DNA from: Bacteroidota bacterium
GTDB lineage: Bacteria; Bacteroidota; Bacteroidia; Bacteroidales; CG2-30-32-10
NCBI GenBank assembly: GCA_013377115.1
Contig: JACAAW010000022.1
Location: 1-33,621, forward strand
DNA length: 33,621 nt
Direction: 5' to 3'
The notes beneath the pieces are model-generated. The model saw only the letters and a program-made list of their open reading frames with translations. It was not told the origin of the DNA and did no database searches. This document shows, in pieces, positions 17,347 to 25,136 of the stretch (the stretch's first letter is position 1; every line of letters begins with the position of its first letter). The position numbers and the translations under genes were made by a program.

Positions 17347-18591
17347 ATGAAACTTAATAGTGTCTTTCTCGAGAACCTTCGAATTTCTGCCATTTCGATA
17401 AAAAGTCATATGCTTAGAACGGTTCTAACAATTCTAATCATTGCTTTTGGAATCATGGCTCTTGTTGGTATTCTCACGGCAATTGAATCAATAAAATCGT
17501 CCTTAAATAGTAATTTCTCAAGAATGGGAGCCAATACTTTCACCATAAAAAATCATGGAATGCAGTTTGGTGGAAATAACAGCAATCGACCAAAAGACAA
17601 TAGAAGAATTACTTATGATGAAGCAGAAAAATTTAAGTCGGAGTTTACATTTAATGCGTACACCTCAATTTCTACTTTTGCTTCACATGTGGCCACTGTA
17701 AAATTTAAATCTGTAAAAACAAACCCGAATATTGGAGTATTGGGCGCAGATGAGAACAATATTATTACTGGAGGTTACGAATTAGATAAAGGAAGGAATT
17801 TCACACCTAGTGAAGTAATATATGGCGCAAATGTTGCGATTATCGGGGGAACTCTTTCCAAAACTCTTTTCAAACAGAAAGAAAATCCGGTTGAACAAGT
17901 GATTTCAATCGGACCGGGAAAATATAGAGTTATTGGTGTTTTAAAAGAAAAGGGTTCGAGTATGGGCTTTAGCGGTGACAATAATTGTATTTTACCAATT
18001 ACCAATGTTCGCCAATATTTCGCCAGACCAGACATGTCATATACTATTAGTGTAATGACAAAAAATCCTAATGACATGGAATTTGCCATTAGCGAGTCGA
18101 ATGGGTTGTTCAGAGCAATTAGAAAATGTAGAATTGGAGAAGAAAGTAATTTCGCGATTGAGAAAAGCGATAATTTAGCAAAAATGCTTGTTGACAAGAT
18201 AAAATATGTAACTATGGCGGCAACCATTATTGGATTGATAACTCTTCTGGGGGCAGCAATTGGCTTAATGAATATTATGTTGGTTTCGGTTACTGAAAGA
18301 ACTCGTGAAATTGGAATACGTAAAGCGATTGGAGCTACAAGCAAAGTAATTAAAGATCAATTCCTTACAGAAGCCATTATGATTTGTCAATTGGGTGGAT
18401 TCTTAGGAATTATTTTAGGTATTTTAATTGGAAATTTAATGTCGCTGGTTACTGGTGGCAGTTTCATCATTCCATGGTTTTGGATAATCAGTGGAATCAT
18501 TCTCTGTTTGATTGTTGGTTTAGCTTCTGGAATTTATCCAGCAATAAAAGCATCCAAACTTGACCCAATTGAAGCACTTCGCTTCGAATAA
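17347..18591 (+). CDS. MacB/FtsX-type ABC transporter permease
   Basis: From ATG 17347 the protein has 414 residues. A first membrane span lies near 17-45 (TVLTILIIAFGIMALVGIL), followed by a large periplasmic MacB_PCD-like domain to about residue 265. The C-terminal FtsX domain carries three spans. Two lie around 275-310 and 355-375; the conserved TERTREIGIRKAIGAT cytoplasmic loop sits after the first, and the third ends GIYPAIKASKLDPIEALRFE. These are hallmarks of tripartite MacAB-like or lipoprotein-handling transporters in the inner membrane. No ATPase or MacA-like adaptor lies beside it, so its partners are elsewhere. The next gene is a response regulator with its own promoter. Substrate not predictable. 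Confidence 0.9.
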   Translation: MKLNSVFLENLRISAISIKSHMLRTVLTILIIAFGIMALVGILTAIESIKSSLNSNFSRMGANTFTIKNHGMQFGGNNSNRPKDNRRITYDEAEKFKSEFTFNAYTSISTFASHVATVKFKSVKTNPNIGVLGADENNIITGGYELDKGRNFTPSEVIYGANVAIIGGTLSKTLFKQKENPVEQVISIGPGKYRVIGVLKEKGSSMGFSGDNNCILPITNVRQYFARPDMSYTISVMTKNPNDMEFAISESNGLFRAIRKCRIGEESNFAIEKSDNLAKMLVDKIKYVTMAATIIGLITLLGAAIGLMNIMLVSVTERTREIGIRKAIGATSKVIKDQFLTEAIMICQLGGFLGIILGILIGNLMSLVTGGSFIIPWFWIISGIILCLIVGLASGIYPAIKASKLDPIEALRFE

Positions 18592-18646
18592 TATTTTATA
18601 GGCTAAAATACCTGTTTTTATATTTTTTTTTCAAGTATTATTTACA

Positions 18647-18677
18647 TTGTGATTATGAGCATCAACGCCTAACTTTG
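18647..18677 (+). promoter_or_regulatory. Promoter of the response regulator gene
   Basis: TTG at 18647-18649 is followed after 20 bases by TAACTTTG (18670-18677). ATG 18720 lies 43 bases further on. The box is immediately followed by an AACTTTGC...TTAGTTAGG segment with weak symmetry. Confidence 0.65.
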
Positions 18678-18719
18678 CTTTAGTTAGGAAAATATTTATT
18701 CATCAGATAATAATTAGCC

Positions 18720-19370
18720 ATGGAAAAGATTAGGACACTATTGGTTGACGATCACGATTTGGTTATACTGGGAGTCAAGCATCTCATTTCGCAATACAGC
18801 GATATTGAGCTCGTGGGAATTGCAAATGATGGAGAAGAAGCAATTGCAAAAATAAAAGAACTGAAGCCCCATTTGGTAATTTTGGATATTGATATGCCAA
18901 AATTTTCGGGAATGGAAGTAACCGAAAAAATAATAAAATTATTTCCAAATATAAAAATCATTTTACATTCATCATATATTGATGAAGATCACATCATTAA
19001 AGGCTTCGAAATTGGCGCATTAGGTTATGTACCCAAAACTTATAAGCCCGACATGCTGATCGACGCTGTGAGATGTGTAAATAGTGGAGAACCATATATT
19101 AAGGGTATTGTTTCAGAAATATTTCTATCCAGCTACAACAAACGGAGAATTGAACCAGTAATTGAAAAACATCCAGAATTATCGGCTAGAGAAATTGAAG
19201 TTTTAAAACGAATTACTGAAGGTTTATCAAACCAAGAAATGGCAGATAAATTATTTATTAGCGTGCGAACTGTAGAAGTTCACAAGGCAAATATTATGAA
19301 AAAGCTAAAAATTTTCAATATTGCCGAACTTGTAATTTATGCAATACGTAACAAAATCATTGTTTTATAA
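18720..19370 (+). CDS. NarL/FixJ-family (LuxR-type) response regulator
   Basis: The 216-residue protein has a receiver domain (residues 1-125) with the acidic pair Asp10-Asp11 (LVDDHD), the phospho-acceptor Asp56 (VILDIDMP) and the Lys in YVPKTYKPD. A LuxR-type helix-turn-helix spans about 150-212 (LSAREIEVLKRITEGLSNQEMADKLFISVRTVEVHKANIMKKL). Phosphorylation by a sensor kinase usually triggers dimerisation and DNA binding. No histidine kinase gene is in the window, so it is an orphan, as is frequent for this family in Bacteroidota where kinases may be far away. The ATG start is supported by the upstream promoter. tRNA-Val follows with a separate promoter. Targets unknown. Confidence 0.95.
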   Translation: MEKIRTLLVDDHDLVILGVKHLISQYSDIELVGIANDGEEAIAKIKELKPHLVILDIDMPKFSGMEVTEKIIKLFPNIKIILHSSYIDEDHIIKGFEIGALGYVPKTYKPDMLIDAVRCVNSGEPYIKGIVSEIFLSSYNKRRIEPVIEKHPELSAREIEVLKRITEGLSNQEMADKLFISVRTVEVHKANIMKKLKIFNIAELVIYAIRNKIIVL

Positions 19371-19418
19371 GCCTTTCTAAAGAAAATATTTTTTTTTAAA
19401 GAAAATGAATAATTTTTC

Positions 19419-19448
19419 TTGCAGATAAAAAATTTTCCCTTATATTTG
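19419..19448 (+). promoter_or_regulatory. Promoter of tRNA-Val
   Basis: TTG at 19419-19421 is followed after 19 bases by TATATTTG (19441-19448). The downstream 16-mer ATTTGCACTCCCAAAA (19444-19459) is identical to the one before tRNA-Glu (11391-11406). Confidence 0.75.
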
Positions 19449-19467
19449 CACTCCCAAAACAAAAGAA

Positions 19468-19542
19468 GGGAGTTTAGCTCAGTTGGTTCAGAGCATCTGC
19501 CTTACAAGCAGAGGGTCACTGGTTCGAATCCAGTAACTCCCA
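19468..19542 (+). tRNA. tRNA-Val (anticodon TAC)
   Basis: A 75-base cloverleaf: acceptor GGGAGTT pairs with AACTCCC, D arm GCTC/GAGC, anticodon arm TCTGC/GCAGA with loop CTTACAA (anticodon TAC), T arm ACTGG/CCAGT with TTCGAAT, and discriminator A. CCA is not encoded. Antisense and overlapping reading frames here are not genes. The last 12 bases are repeated 166 bases downstream. Confidence 0.97.
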
Positions 19543-19552
19543 CAAACCAAAT

Positions 19553-19585
19553 AAACCATCCACGAAGTGGGTGGTTTTTCTTTTT
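19553..19585 (+). terminator. Rho-independent terminator after tRNA-Val
   Basis: AAACCATCCAC (19553-19563) pairs with GTGGGTGGTTT (19567-19577) with one G-T pair around a GAA loop, then a T-rich run. It lies 10 bases after the tRNA. Confidence 0.85.
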
Positions 19586-19595
19586 AAGAACAATC

Positions 19596-19697
19596 AAATA
19601 AAATTTGAATTGGGATGGAAAAACAAAAACAAACTTTGAGCAAAGCGAAAAGGTCTGTTTGGTTTGTACCCCCAATAGAGGATCAGCGAAGCTAATC
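19596..19697 (+). repeat. Dispersed repeat, copy A
   Basis: About 102 bases running from AAATAAAATTTGAATTG to GGATCAGCGAAGCTAATC. It aligns along its length with copy C (20131-20232), sharing the first 17 bases, CTTTGAG, AAAG, GAAAA, CCAAT, GAAG and TAATC. Its last 30 bases match copy B (19799-19828) with one difference. The end forms a small hairpin (GGATCAGC/GCTAATCC-type arms). No coding potential is evident. Confidence 0.7.
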
Positions 19698-19711
19698 AGT
19701 AACTCCCACAA
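19697..19711 (+). repeat. Direct repeat of the tRNA-Val 3' end
   Basis: CAGTAACTCCCACAA is identical to 19531-19545, the end of the T arm, the 3' acceptor strand and three bases after the tRNA. The distance is 166 bases. tRNA 3' ends are common integration sites, so this may be an attachment-site remnant, or the relic of a second tRNA gene. Confidence 0.7.
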
Positions 19712-19714
19712 CAC

Positions 19715-19748
19715 AAAGCCATCGAATCGATGGCTTTTTTTATTTTAT
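19715..19748 (+). terminator. Second terminator-like hairpin downstream of tRNA-Val
   Basis: AAAGCCATCG (19715-19724) pairs perfectly with CGATGGCTTT (19728-19737) around AAT, then TTTTATTTT. It directly follows the repeated tRNA 3' end, mimicking a tRNA-plus-terminator order. Confidence 0.75.
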
Positions 19749-19798
19749 GAATAAGCAAAAATATTAATATTTTCTGCGCAAGCAGGCTTTGTATTGGA

Positions 19799-19828
19799 AC
19801 CCCCAATAGAGGATCAGAGAAGCTAATC
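19799..19828 (+). repeat. Dispersed repeat, copy B (short)
   Basis: ACCCCCAATAGAGGATCAG followed by AGAAGCTAATC matches the end of copy A (19668-19697) with one base difference. The sequence before it differs, so this is a partial or recombined copy. Confidence 0.65.
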
Positions 19829-19854
19829 CAAAAATTATCAAATTAAAAAGAAGA

Positions 19855-19886
19855 AACCCAAGCATTTTATGTTTGGGTTCTTTTTT
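19855..19886 (+). terminator. Third terminator-like hairpin, possibly bidirectional
   Basis: AACCCAAGCAT-type arm (19855-19865) pairs with ATGTTTGGGTT (19869-19879) around a TTT loop, followed by CTTTTTT. The other side is A-rich, so it could also stop minus-strand transcription coming from the CHAT region. Confidence 0.65.
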
Positions 19887-19925
19887 GAAATGTACCCATA
19901 ACCATTTTCTAAGAAATTTTAATTA

Positions 19926-20119
19926 TTAATCTACCAATAAAAAAATAGCCCAAAAAGAAGATGGATATATCTTCGCCATTTCCAATTGCGCCTGTCTTAA
20001 TAAATTGCGTCTATTGGTTCCTTTCAACCAATTATTGTAAAATAAGGATATTGATTCTGTGGTTTCTTTATCTGTCAATGACCACAAACTCATTATTACA
20101 GATTTTCTCCAGCAATCTG
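19926..20119 (-). pseudogene. Broken copy of the 3' end of the TPR-CHAT gene
   Basis: These 194 bases align with the last 195 bases of the TPR-CHAT gene (20732-20926): shared wording includes VIMSLWS, ETTE, LFYNNWL and QAQLEMAK, and the shared stop position. One base is missing (CTCC against GCCCC), which shifts the frame near the upstream end. The catalytic His and Cys lie upstream of the copied part and are absent. The copy lies in the same orientation about 610 bases downstream of the intact gene's stop. At 20120 the similarity ends abruptly, close to dispersed repeat copy C, which supplies the N-terminal 35 or so codons of the open frame. Many amino-acid changes (for example VPDRETTELM to LTDKETTESI) point to relaxed selection. 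It is not expected to be functional. Confidence 0.85.
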
Positions 20120-20130
20120 TATTTCTCATG

Positions 20131-20232
20131 AAATAAAATTTGAATTGAACTAAAAAAATAAAGGAGCTTTGAGAAAAGTGAAAAATATTGTTTTGATTGG
20201 ATCTTTCCAATTGATAATCCGTGAAGATAATC
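20131..20232 (+). repeat. Dispersed repeat, copy C
   Basis: It begins with the same 17 bases as copy A (AAATAAAATTTGAATTG) and ends GTGAAGATAATC, with a diverged middle. It starts 11 bases from the breakpoint of the CHAT gene fragment. Confidence 0.6.
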
Positions 20233-20240
20233 CTCAAAAT

Positions 20241-20731
20241 TTAATACAATAAATATTTTTTTTGGGTTTAATTGTGAACCACACTTTTAATACCAATAAA
20301 TGTTAATTGGACCTTAAAAAAAATATTGGTTCAATCAATGAAGTACTAAAAATGTACTAAATTATTTTCAGGACTTTCCAATTAAAAAAACTGTAACTAA
20401 AACGTTAAAAATAGTTACAATCCTTAGGCTAAAAAAATATCCCAAAAGGTGTAGCTCAAACAAAATAGCAGCAAAAAAACTGAAAAAATTTTCAAGGTCC
20501 TATTGGATGTTTCCATTATAATATTATTTTTTATTAATTAATTGAATTTTAACTTTTGAATTCGAAATATTTTCAATTCCAAATTCTTGCGAAAATTACT
20601 ATATCAAATAATAAAAAACAATGCGTAAAACACCTGTTATACAATACGTATTTATACCTTGCTATATTTTTTTAAAAAGATTTTAATACTAATTTTTGAA
20701 CTAAAGTGGCACTAAAATATTGCAACTTTCT
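20241..20731. other. Intergenic AT-rich stretch without a gene
   Basis: I see no coding frame here. It holds small symmetrical elements only: an 8-base inverted repeat TGTAACTA (20392-20399) / TAGTTACA (20412-20419), a direct repeat of GTACTAAA (20343-20361), and CCAAT...ATTGG near 20294-20311. It is the 3' flank of the TPR-CHAT gene; no convincing terminator is visible. Confidence 0.6.
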
Positions 20732-23700
20732 TTATTCAACCAATACAAATGCAGCCCAATAATAAGATGGATATTTCTTCGCCATTTCCAATTGCGCTTG
20801 CTTAAAGGCATTATGTCTATTGGTTCCATTTAACCAATTATTGTAAAATAAGGACATTAATTCTGTGGTTTCTCTATCTGGCACCGACCACAAACTCATT
20901 ATCACAGATTTTGCCCCAGCAATCTGAAATGCACGTTGCAATCCATAAACCCCCTCGCCTGTTTTAATATCTCCCAATCCTGTTTCGCATGCGGAAAGCA
21001 CTACCAAATCAGTATTTGATAAATTCGTGTTGGCAACTTCATAGGAAGTCAAAACACCATCATCAGTATTTTCAATTGTTGGACGGCATTGCCATGCATA
21101 ATTTGCCCCAGCTAATATTAATCCAGAACGATACAGCGGATTGGTATTTAGTTTAAATGGATTTCTGGTATTGTTTTGAACAACAGAATCAGCTTCAGGG
21201 AAAAAGAATCCGTGAGTAGAAATATGAAGAATTCCGGGAGATTTTTTTCCATTCAGACTTTTGAAATTTTCTTCGCTTCCATATTTCCCAGAATATTCAG
21301 TTGTAATCCATTTCTTTTCTTTAAACAACTTGTTGATATTATTGATTTCCGTTAAAGTACCACCCAAATATATCCAGGCATTATTTCTCGAAGTATCTGA
21401 AGCATAAGAACGCAAGCTCAAATCATTACTATATACATTTTTGATTTTTTGGCTAATGATTGCTTTTGCAGAATCTAATTCATAATTAATTCCACCAAAA
21501 AGAGCAATGGTATTATTTGAATTGCTTTTTTCATCTTTTTGCAAAACAATTTGCCTTGTTGAATTTACAAAATGGATATCGTATTTACTCAATAACAATT
21601 GCTTTTTCTCGTCTTCCAAGGAATTGAAAGAAACTTTATTCAACAAGCCAGATAAAGACAAAAAAACAGAAGTTTTTCCTTTTACCAAAGTATCTAAATT
21701 TTTCCAGATCAAATCATATAAAGTTGCATTATCGCCATCAACAACAATATATGAATTAACTATTGGCTTGATTCCTTTAATCTGAGAAGTCGTTTTATAC
21801 AGTTCTGTCTTTTTCATCACTTGGGCCAATTCATTTTCACTGCAAAGCTTTATCATTTTTGGATTGGGATAATCTTTTCCTAAAACCATTGCAAAATAAT
21901 AGGTGGTATCAAAATTCGTTTCATTGAAATTATTTTGGTTTAAATCAGCCTGATAGGAAATAAATTCAACCGCAATTTCCGTTGGAGAAAGTTTTTCCTT
22001 AATTTGCTCCCATTGAATATCTTTATTGATTGAATTATTGGCAAAATCATTCGATTTTAGGACCAGTTCCTTTTCGAGCTTATTTGCTTTTTCTTCAAGA
22101 ATACCAGTACTATCAAATCTACTCGCAACTGGCATTGCATACAAACTTGCTAATTGCTGTTTTATTCCAATCCATTGACTGTATTTCTCCTTCAAATCTT
22201 CATCATTTCCATTTAAAACAATGTTTTTCATTTTATCATTAGATCTTAAAAGGATTCCCTTATGAAAAAGTTCGTTATCATATACCAGTCCCGAAACAGA
22301 AGAATTTGTTTTTTGATTCTTCATAGCGAATGAAGCAAGCATATTGCCATAAACTGTAGATGTTTTTAGAAAATTTGATTTTTCGGTTTCAGAAAGGAAA
22401 GCGAAATTATTTCTGATCTGCTCATTATTTAATTTCACTGCCTGGGAATAATATTTTGAAGCTTCATTAAAATTATTTTTGCATTCGTAAATATAGGCCA
22501 GACTAAAAACCGTTTCGGCAATAATCGGATTATTTTCGCCAAATGTCGATTTCTTTAATTTCAGCGCTTTCAAGCAATATTCCTCTGCCTTATCAAGTTT
22601 TGACAAACCATTATACATCAGAGATAAATTATGATATGTTACGGCAATATCGGGATAATTTTCGCCAAATATTTTTTTCAAAACTTCAATTGATTTCAAA
22701 TACATTGGCTCTGCTTTTTCGAATTGACCAGTATTTCTATACAATTCCGCCAAGTTATTGACATGTGTCGCATAATCTGGATGGTTTACTCCAACCGTTG
22801 CACTATCAATTTCCAGCACTTCAATCAGACATTTTGCTGCTTTATCAGCAAGATTGGCACTCTCAGTTTTGTTAACGGTTCCAATTGCCTTATAAAGATA
22901 AAGTGTTCCCAGATTATTTAATCCATTTGAAAATTGTGGACTTTTCTTTCCATATATTTTCTCATAATTTTTCAGGGTTTCTAAATAGCATTTTTCGGCT
23001 TTATCATAGTTCCCGGTATGGTAATAAAAAACTCCTAGCCCGGATAAAACTCCAACATAATTTGGATGAGTATCACCAAGTTTTACCTTTGTTATACTCA
23101 CGGATTCAAGCAAATATTCCTCAGCAAGTTTGTTATTTCCTTTTGCCAGCATGGTATTGGCCAAATTGCAGAGCATATTCACATTTTCAGGATGCTCTTT
23201 TCCAAATGCCTTATTTTGGATTGCAAGAGATTTTCTAAGCAATTGTTCTGATTTGTCGTAATTGCCTGTTTCATAATAAAACTGTCCATAATTGTTTAAA
23301 AAAGTAGCATACTCTGGATGCATATCACCATAAACTTTTTCGAATATCGATTTGCAATTTTCGTATGTTTCCCCTGCCAATTCGAAATTTCCCATTGTGG
23401 CATATAATCCAGCCAAACTATTCAAGGTATTTGCATAAGCAGCCGAATTTCCTCCCAAAGTTTTTCTCTGGATATCAAGTGCTTTTTTCAGTAAAGTTTC
23501 GGCAGTTTTAAATTCCCTTCTGATTATTTTAATATTTGCTAAATTGTACAGTGAAACAGCATAATCCGCATGATTCTCTCCTTGAAGTTCTTTCCGAAGT
23601 TCCACTGTTTTTGTGAAAGCAGATTCTGCAGAATTGTAATCCCCAAGCTGTTCATACATCAGCGCCAGATTATTATATGAAGTTAAATAAGCATCATACT

Positions 23701-24871
23701 TCTCTCCGTAAAGTGCCTTCTGAATTTTCATTGCTTTTTCCGTCAATTCAATGGCTTCTTTATATTTTCCATTGGCCGAATAAACGGAAGCCAAATTGCT
23801 TATTGAAATAGCGTAATTTGGATCAGATTCTCCATAAATTTTCTTGAAAATTTCAATGGCTTCGGTTAAAACAAGTTCTGCATCCTTATATTGCGCCATA
23901 TTATCATACAATACACCCAAATTTGAAAGTGTAAGTGCATAATTGCCGTTCTCTTTTTTGAAAACTTTCTCTTTTACTTTTAAACAGCGCTTGTATGCAT
24001 CTTCAGCCTCTTTATTTTTCCCTTGTTTTTCATAGGTGACCGCAAGATTATTCAATGCAGTAGCGTAATCGACAGTATTTTCTCCAAAAAAGGATTTACT
24101 TAATTCAACTATTTCGGCAAATACCTTTTCAGCCTTTTGATACATTCCTGCTTTGAGATAAAATTCGCCAAGGCTATTATAAGTTTCCAAAAAAACTTTT
24201 GAAGGTTTCCCATAAGTTTTCTCCATTAATTCAACAGCATGAGTATAGAATGGCTCTGCTTTTTCATACATTCCATGAACAAAGTAAAAAGGAGCAATTA
24301 CGTTGACCGTTGCCATATACAAAGAATCCGTTTCTTTATAGTTTTCTTTAACGACATTGTACACTTCAGAATAAATTTCTTCAGCTTTGCTATATGATCC
24401 AGCAATATTATAAATGTTTGCTTGCTGGTTCGCAGTATTAATAAAATCCATGCTGTTTTTGCCTTGGTCTTTAATAATATAATCAATCACTTCCTCCATC
24501 AAAGGATAGGCCTTGGAATACTTTCCTATGTAGGTATAATTTATTGCTAAATTGTATTTTGTCAGAACAAAAGTGTAATTGTTTTCACCATATAATTTTC
24601 CACATAAATCCAGTGCATCTTCATAAGTTTCAACTGCCATTTCGTAATTTTTATTTCCGTAATATGCAAATGCCACATAGCGTAGTATGCTGAAATAATT
24701 CGTGTCTTTTTGGCCAATTAAGGATAAGGTTTTTTTGCCAGATTCAATGGCTTTTTCGAAATTTTGAGCTTGATAATCTTTTGCGAAAACATCGTAAGCA
24801 TCTTCCCATGTTTGAGAAAAAGCAAATGAAACAGCAAACAGAAATATTAAGGAGAGAAATATTTTCTTCAT
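20732..24871 (-). CDS. Exported TPR-CHAT domain protein
   Basis: The 1379-residue protein starts with a signal peptide (MKKIFLSLIFLFAVSFAFSQ) lacking a lipobox cysteine, so it should be periplasmic or secreted. Residues about 25-860 are a long array of roughly twenty 42-residue tetratricopeptide repeats of the kinesin-light-chain kind (NNLAxxYxxxGxYxxAE, with GExHPxYAxxLNNL linkers). After a helical linker, a CHAT (caspase HetF-associated with TPRs) domain fills about 1060-1379. The likely catalytic dyad is His1220 (ILHISTHGFFF) and Cys1295 (VVLSACETGLGD). CHAT proteins include separin-like cysteine proteases, some in RNA-guided or bacterial cell-death systems, but those are cytosolic and shorter; this exported form is found in Bacteroidota without a known job. 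It stands alone, with its own promoter. Its 3' end has been copied downstream. Confidence 0.93.
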   Translation of the reverse strand: MKKIFLSLIFLFAVSFAFSQTWEDAYDVFAKDYQAQNFEKAIESGKKTLSLIGQKDTNYFSILRYVAFAYYGNKNYEMAVETYEDALDLCGKLYGENNYTFVLTKYNLAINYTYIGKYSKAYPLMEEVIDYIIKDQGKNSMDFINTANQQANIYNIAGSYSKAEEIYSEVYNVVKENYKETDSLYMATVNVIAPFYFVHGMYEKAEPFYTHAVELMEKTYGKPSKVFLETYNSLGEFYLKAGMYQKAEKVFAEIVELSKSFFGENTVDYATALNNLAVTYEKQGKNKEAEDAYKRCLKVKEKVFKKENGNYALTLSNLGVLYDNMAQYKDAELVLTEAIEIFKKIYGESDPNYAISISNLASVYSANGKYKEAIELTEKAMKIQKALYGEKYDAYLTSYNNLALMYEQLGDYNSAESAFTKTVELRKELQGENHADYAVSLYNLANIKIIRREFKTAETLLKKALDIQRKTLGGNSAAYANTLNSLAGLYATMGNFELAGETYENCKSIFEKVYGDMHPEYATFLNNYGQFYYETGNYDKSEQLLRKSLAIQNKAFGKEHPENVNMLCNLANTMLAKGNNKLAEEYLLESVSITKVKLGDTHPNYVGVLSGLGVFYYHTGNYDKAEKCYLETLKNYEKIYGKKSPQFSNGLNNLGTLYLYKAIGTVNKTESANLADKAAKCLIEVLEIDSATVGVNHPDYATHVNNLAELYRNTGQFEKAEPMYLKSIEVLKKIFGENYPDIAVTYHNLSLMYNGLSKLDKAEEYCLKALKLKKSTFGENNPIIAETVFSLAYIYECKNNFNEASKYYSQAVKLNNEQIRNNFAFLSETEKSNFLKTSTVYGNMLASFAMKNQKTNSSVSGLVYDNELFHKGILLRSNDKMKNIVLNGNDEDLKEKYSQWIGIKQQLASLYAMPVASRFDSTGILEEKANKLEKELVLKSNDFANNSINKDIQWEQIKEKLSPTEIAVEFISYQADLNQNNFNETNFDTTYYFAMVLGKDYPNPKMIKLCSENELAQVMKKTELYKTTSQIKGIKPIVNSYIVVDGDNATLYDLIWKNLDTLVKGKTSVFLSLSGLLNKVSFNSLEDEKKQLLLSKYDIHFVNSTRQIVLQKDEKSNSNNTIALFGGINYELDSAKAIISQKIKNVYSNDLSLRSYASDTSRNNAWIYLGGTLTEINNINKLFKEKKWITTEYSGKYGSEENFKSLNGKKSPGILHISTHGFFFPEADSVVQNNTRNPFKLNTNPLYRSGLILAGANYAWQCRPTIENTDDGVLTSYEVANTNLSNTDLVVLSACETGLGDIKTGEGVYGLQRAFQIAGAKSVIMSLWSVPDRETTELMSLFYNNWLNGTNRHNAFKQAQLEMAKKYPSYYWAAFVLVE

Positions 24872-24907
24872 TTGAAAGGTTTAATCAAATTTATAGACTT
24901 TCAAATG
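24869..24907. repeat. Inverted repeat spanning the TPR-CHAT start codon and -7 box
   Basis: CATTTGAAAG (24869-24878) and CTTTCAAATG (24898-24907) are perfect 10-base inverted arms 19 bases apart. One covers the start codon, the other the -7 box, so this might be an operator for a dimer or tetramer; no regulator is identified. Confidence 0.5.
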
Positions 24908-24931
24908 TAATATTTTATGGATAAATGACAA
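24902..24931 (-). promoter_or_regulatory. Promoter of the TPR-CHAT gene
   Basis: On the minus strand TTG (24929-24931) is followed after 19 bases by TACATTTG (24902-24909). A second -7-like TAAATTTG (24886-24893) lies nearer the ATG but has no -33 partner. Confidence 0.6.
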
Positions 24932-24969
24932 AATATAATAATTGGCAATCAAAAAAATTCTTCATTTTT

Positions 24970-25115
24970 AGATTCCTCACTTCGTTCGGAATGACAGCAA
25001 TATTGAATAAAGACAGAGTAAAGGAGCATCCAAGAGTTGATACTAGCAATGAGGATTCTCACTTACTCTTTTCGAAACATCTTGCCCTTGTCATTCCGAA
25101 CAAAGTGAGGAATCC
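24970..25115. repeat. Fold-back repeat 1
   Basis: Arms GATTCCTCACTTCGTTCGGA-ATGAC (24971-24995) and the inverse copy 25090-25114 differ at one of 25 positions, and enclose about 94 unique bases. The plus-strand open frame 24925-25263 runs through it and is not a gene. It lies between the TPR-CHAT start and the WYL gene end. Confidence 0.8.
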
Positions 25116-25136
25116 TTTAACGGATAATAATAATAA

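Noticed and set aside
17775-18344. Minus-strand open frame of 189 codons
   Set aside because: It lies wholly inside the permease gene, in a hydrophobic antisense frame without family features.
19419-19714. Two short open frames over tRNA-Val (one ending VTGFEPVTLCL on the minus strand)
   Set aside because: They are reading frames through the tRNA, its terminator and repeat A, a known artefact near tRNA genes.
20343-20419. Small direct and inverted repeats in the gap after the TPR-CHAT gene
   Set aside because: Eight-base matches are expected often in AT-rich DNA; no second copy or link to a feature is seen.
20732-24871. TPR-CHAT as part of a type III-E CRISPR (Craspase) system
   Set aside because: There is no gRAMP effector, CRISPR array or Csx30-like gene, and the protein has a signal peptide.
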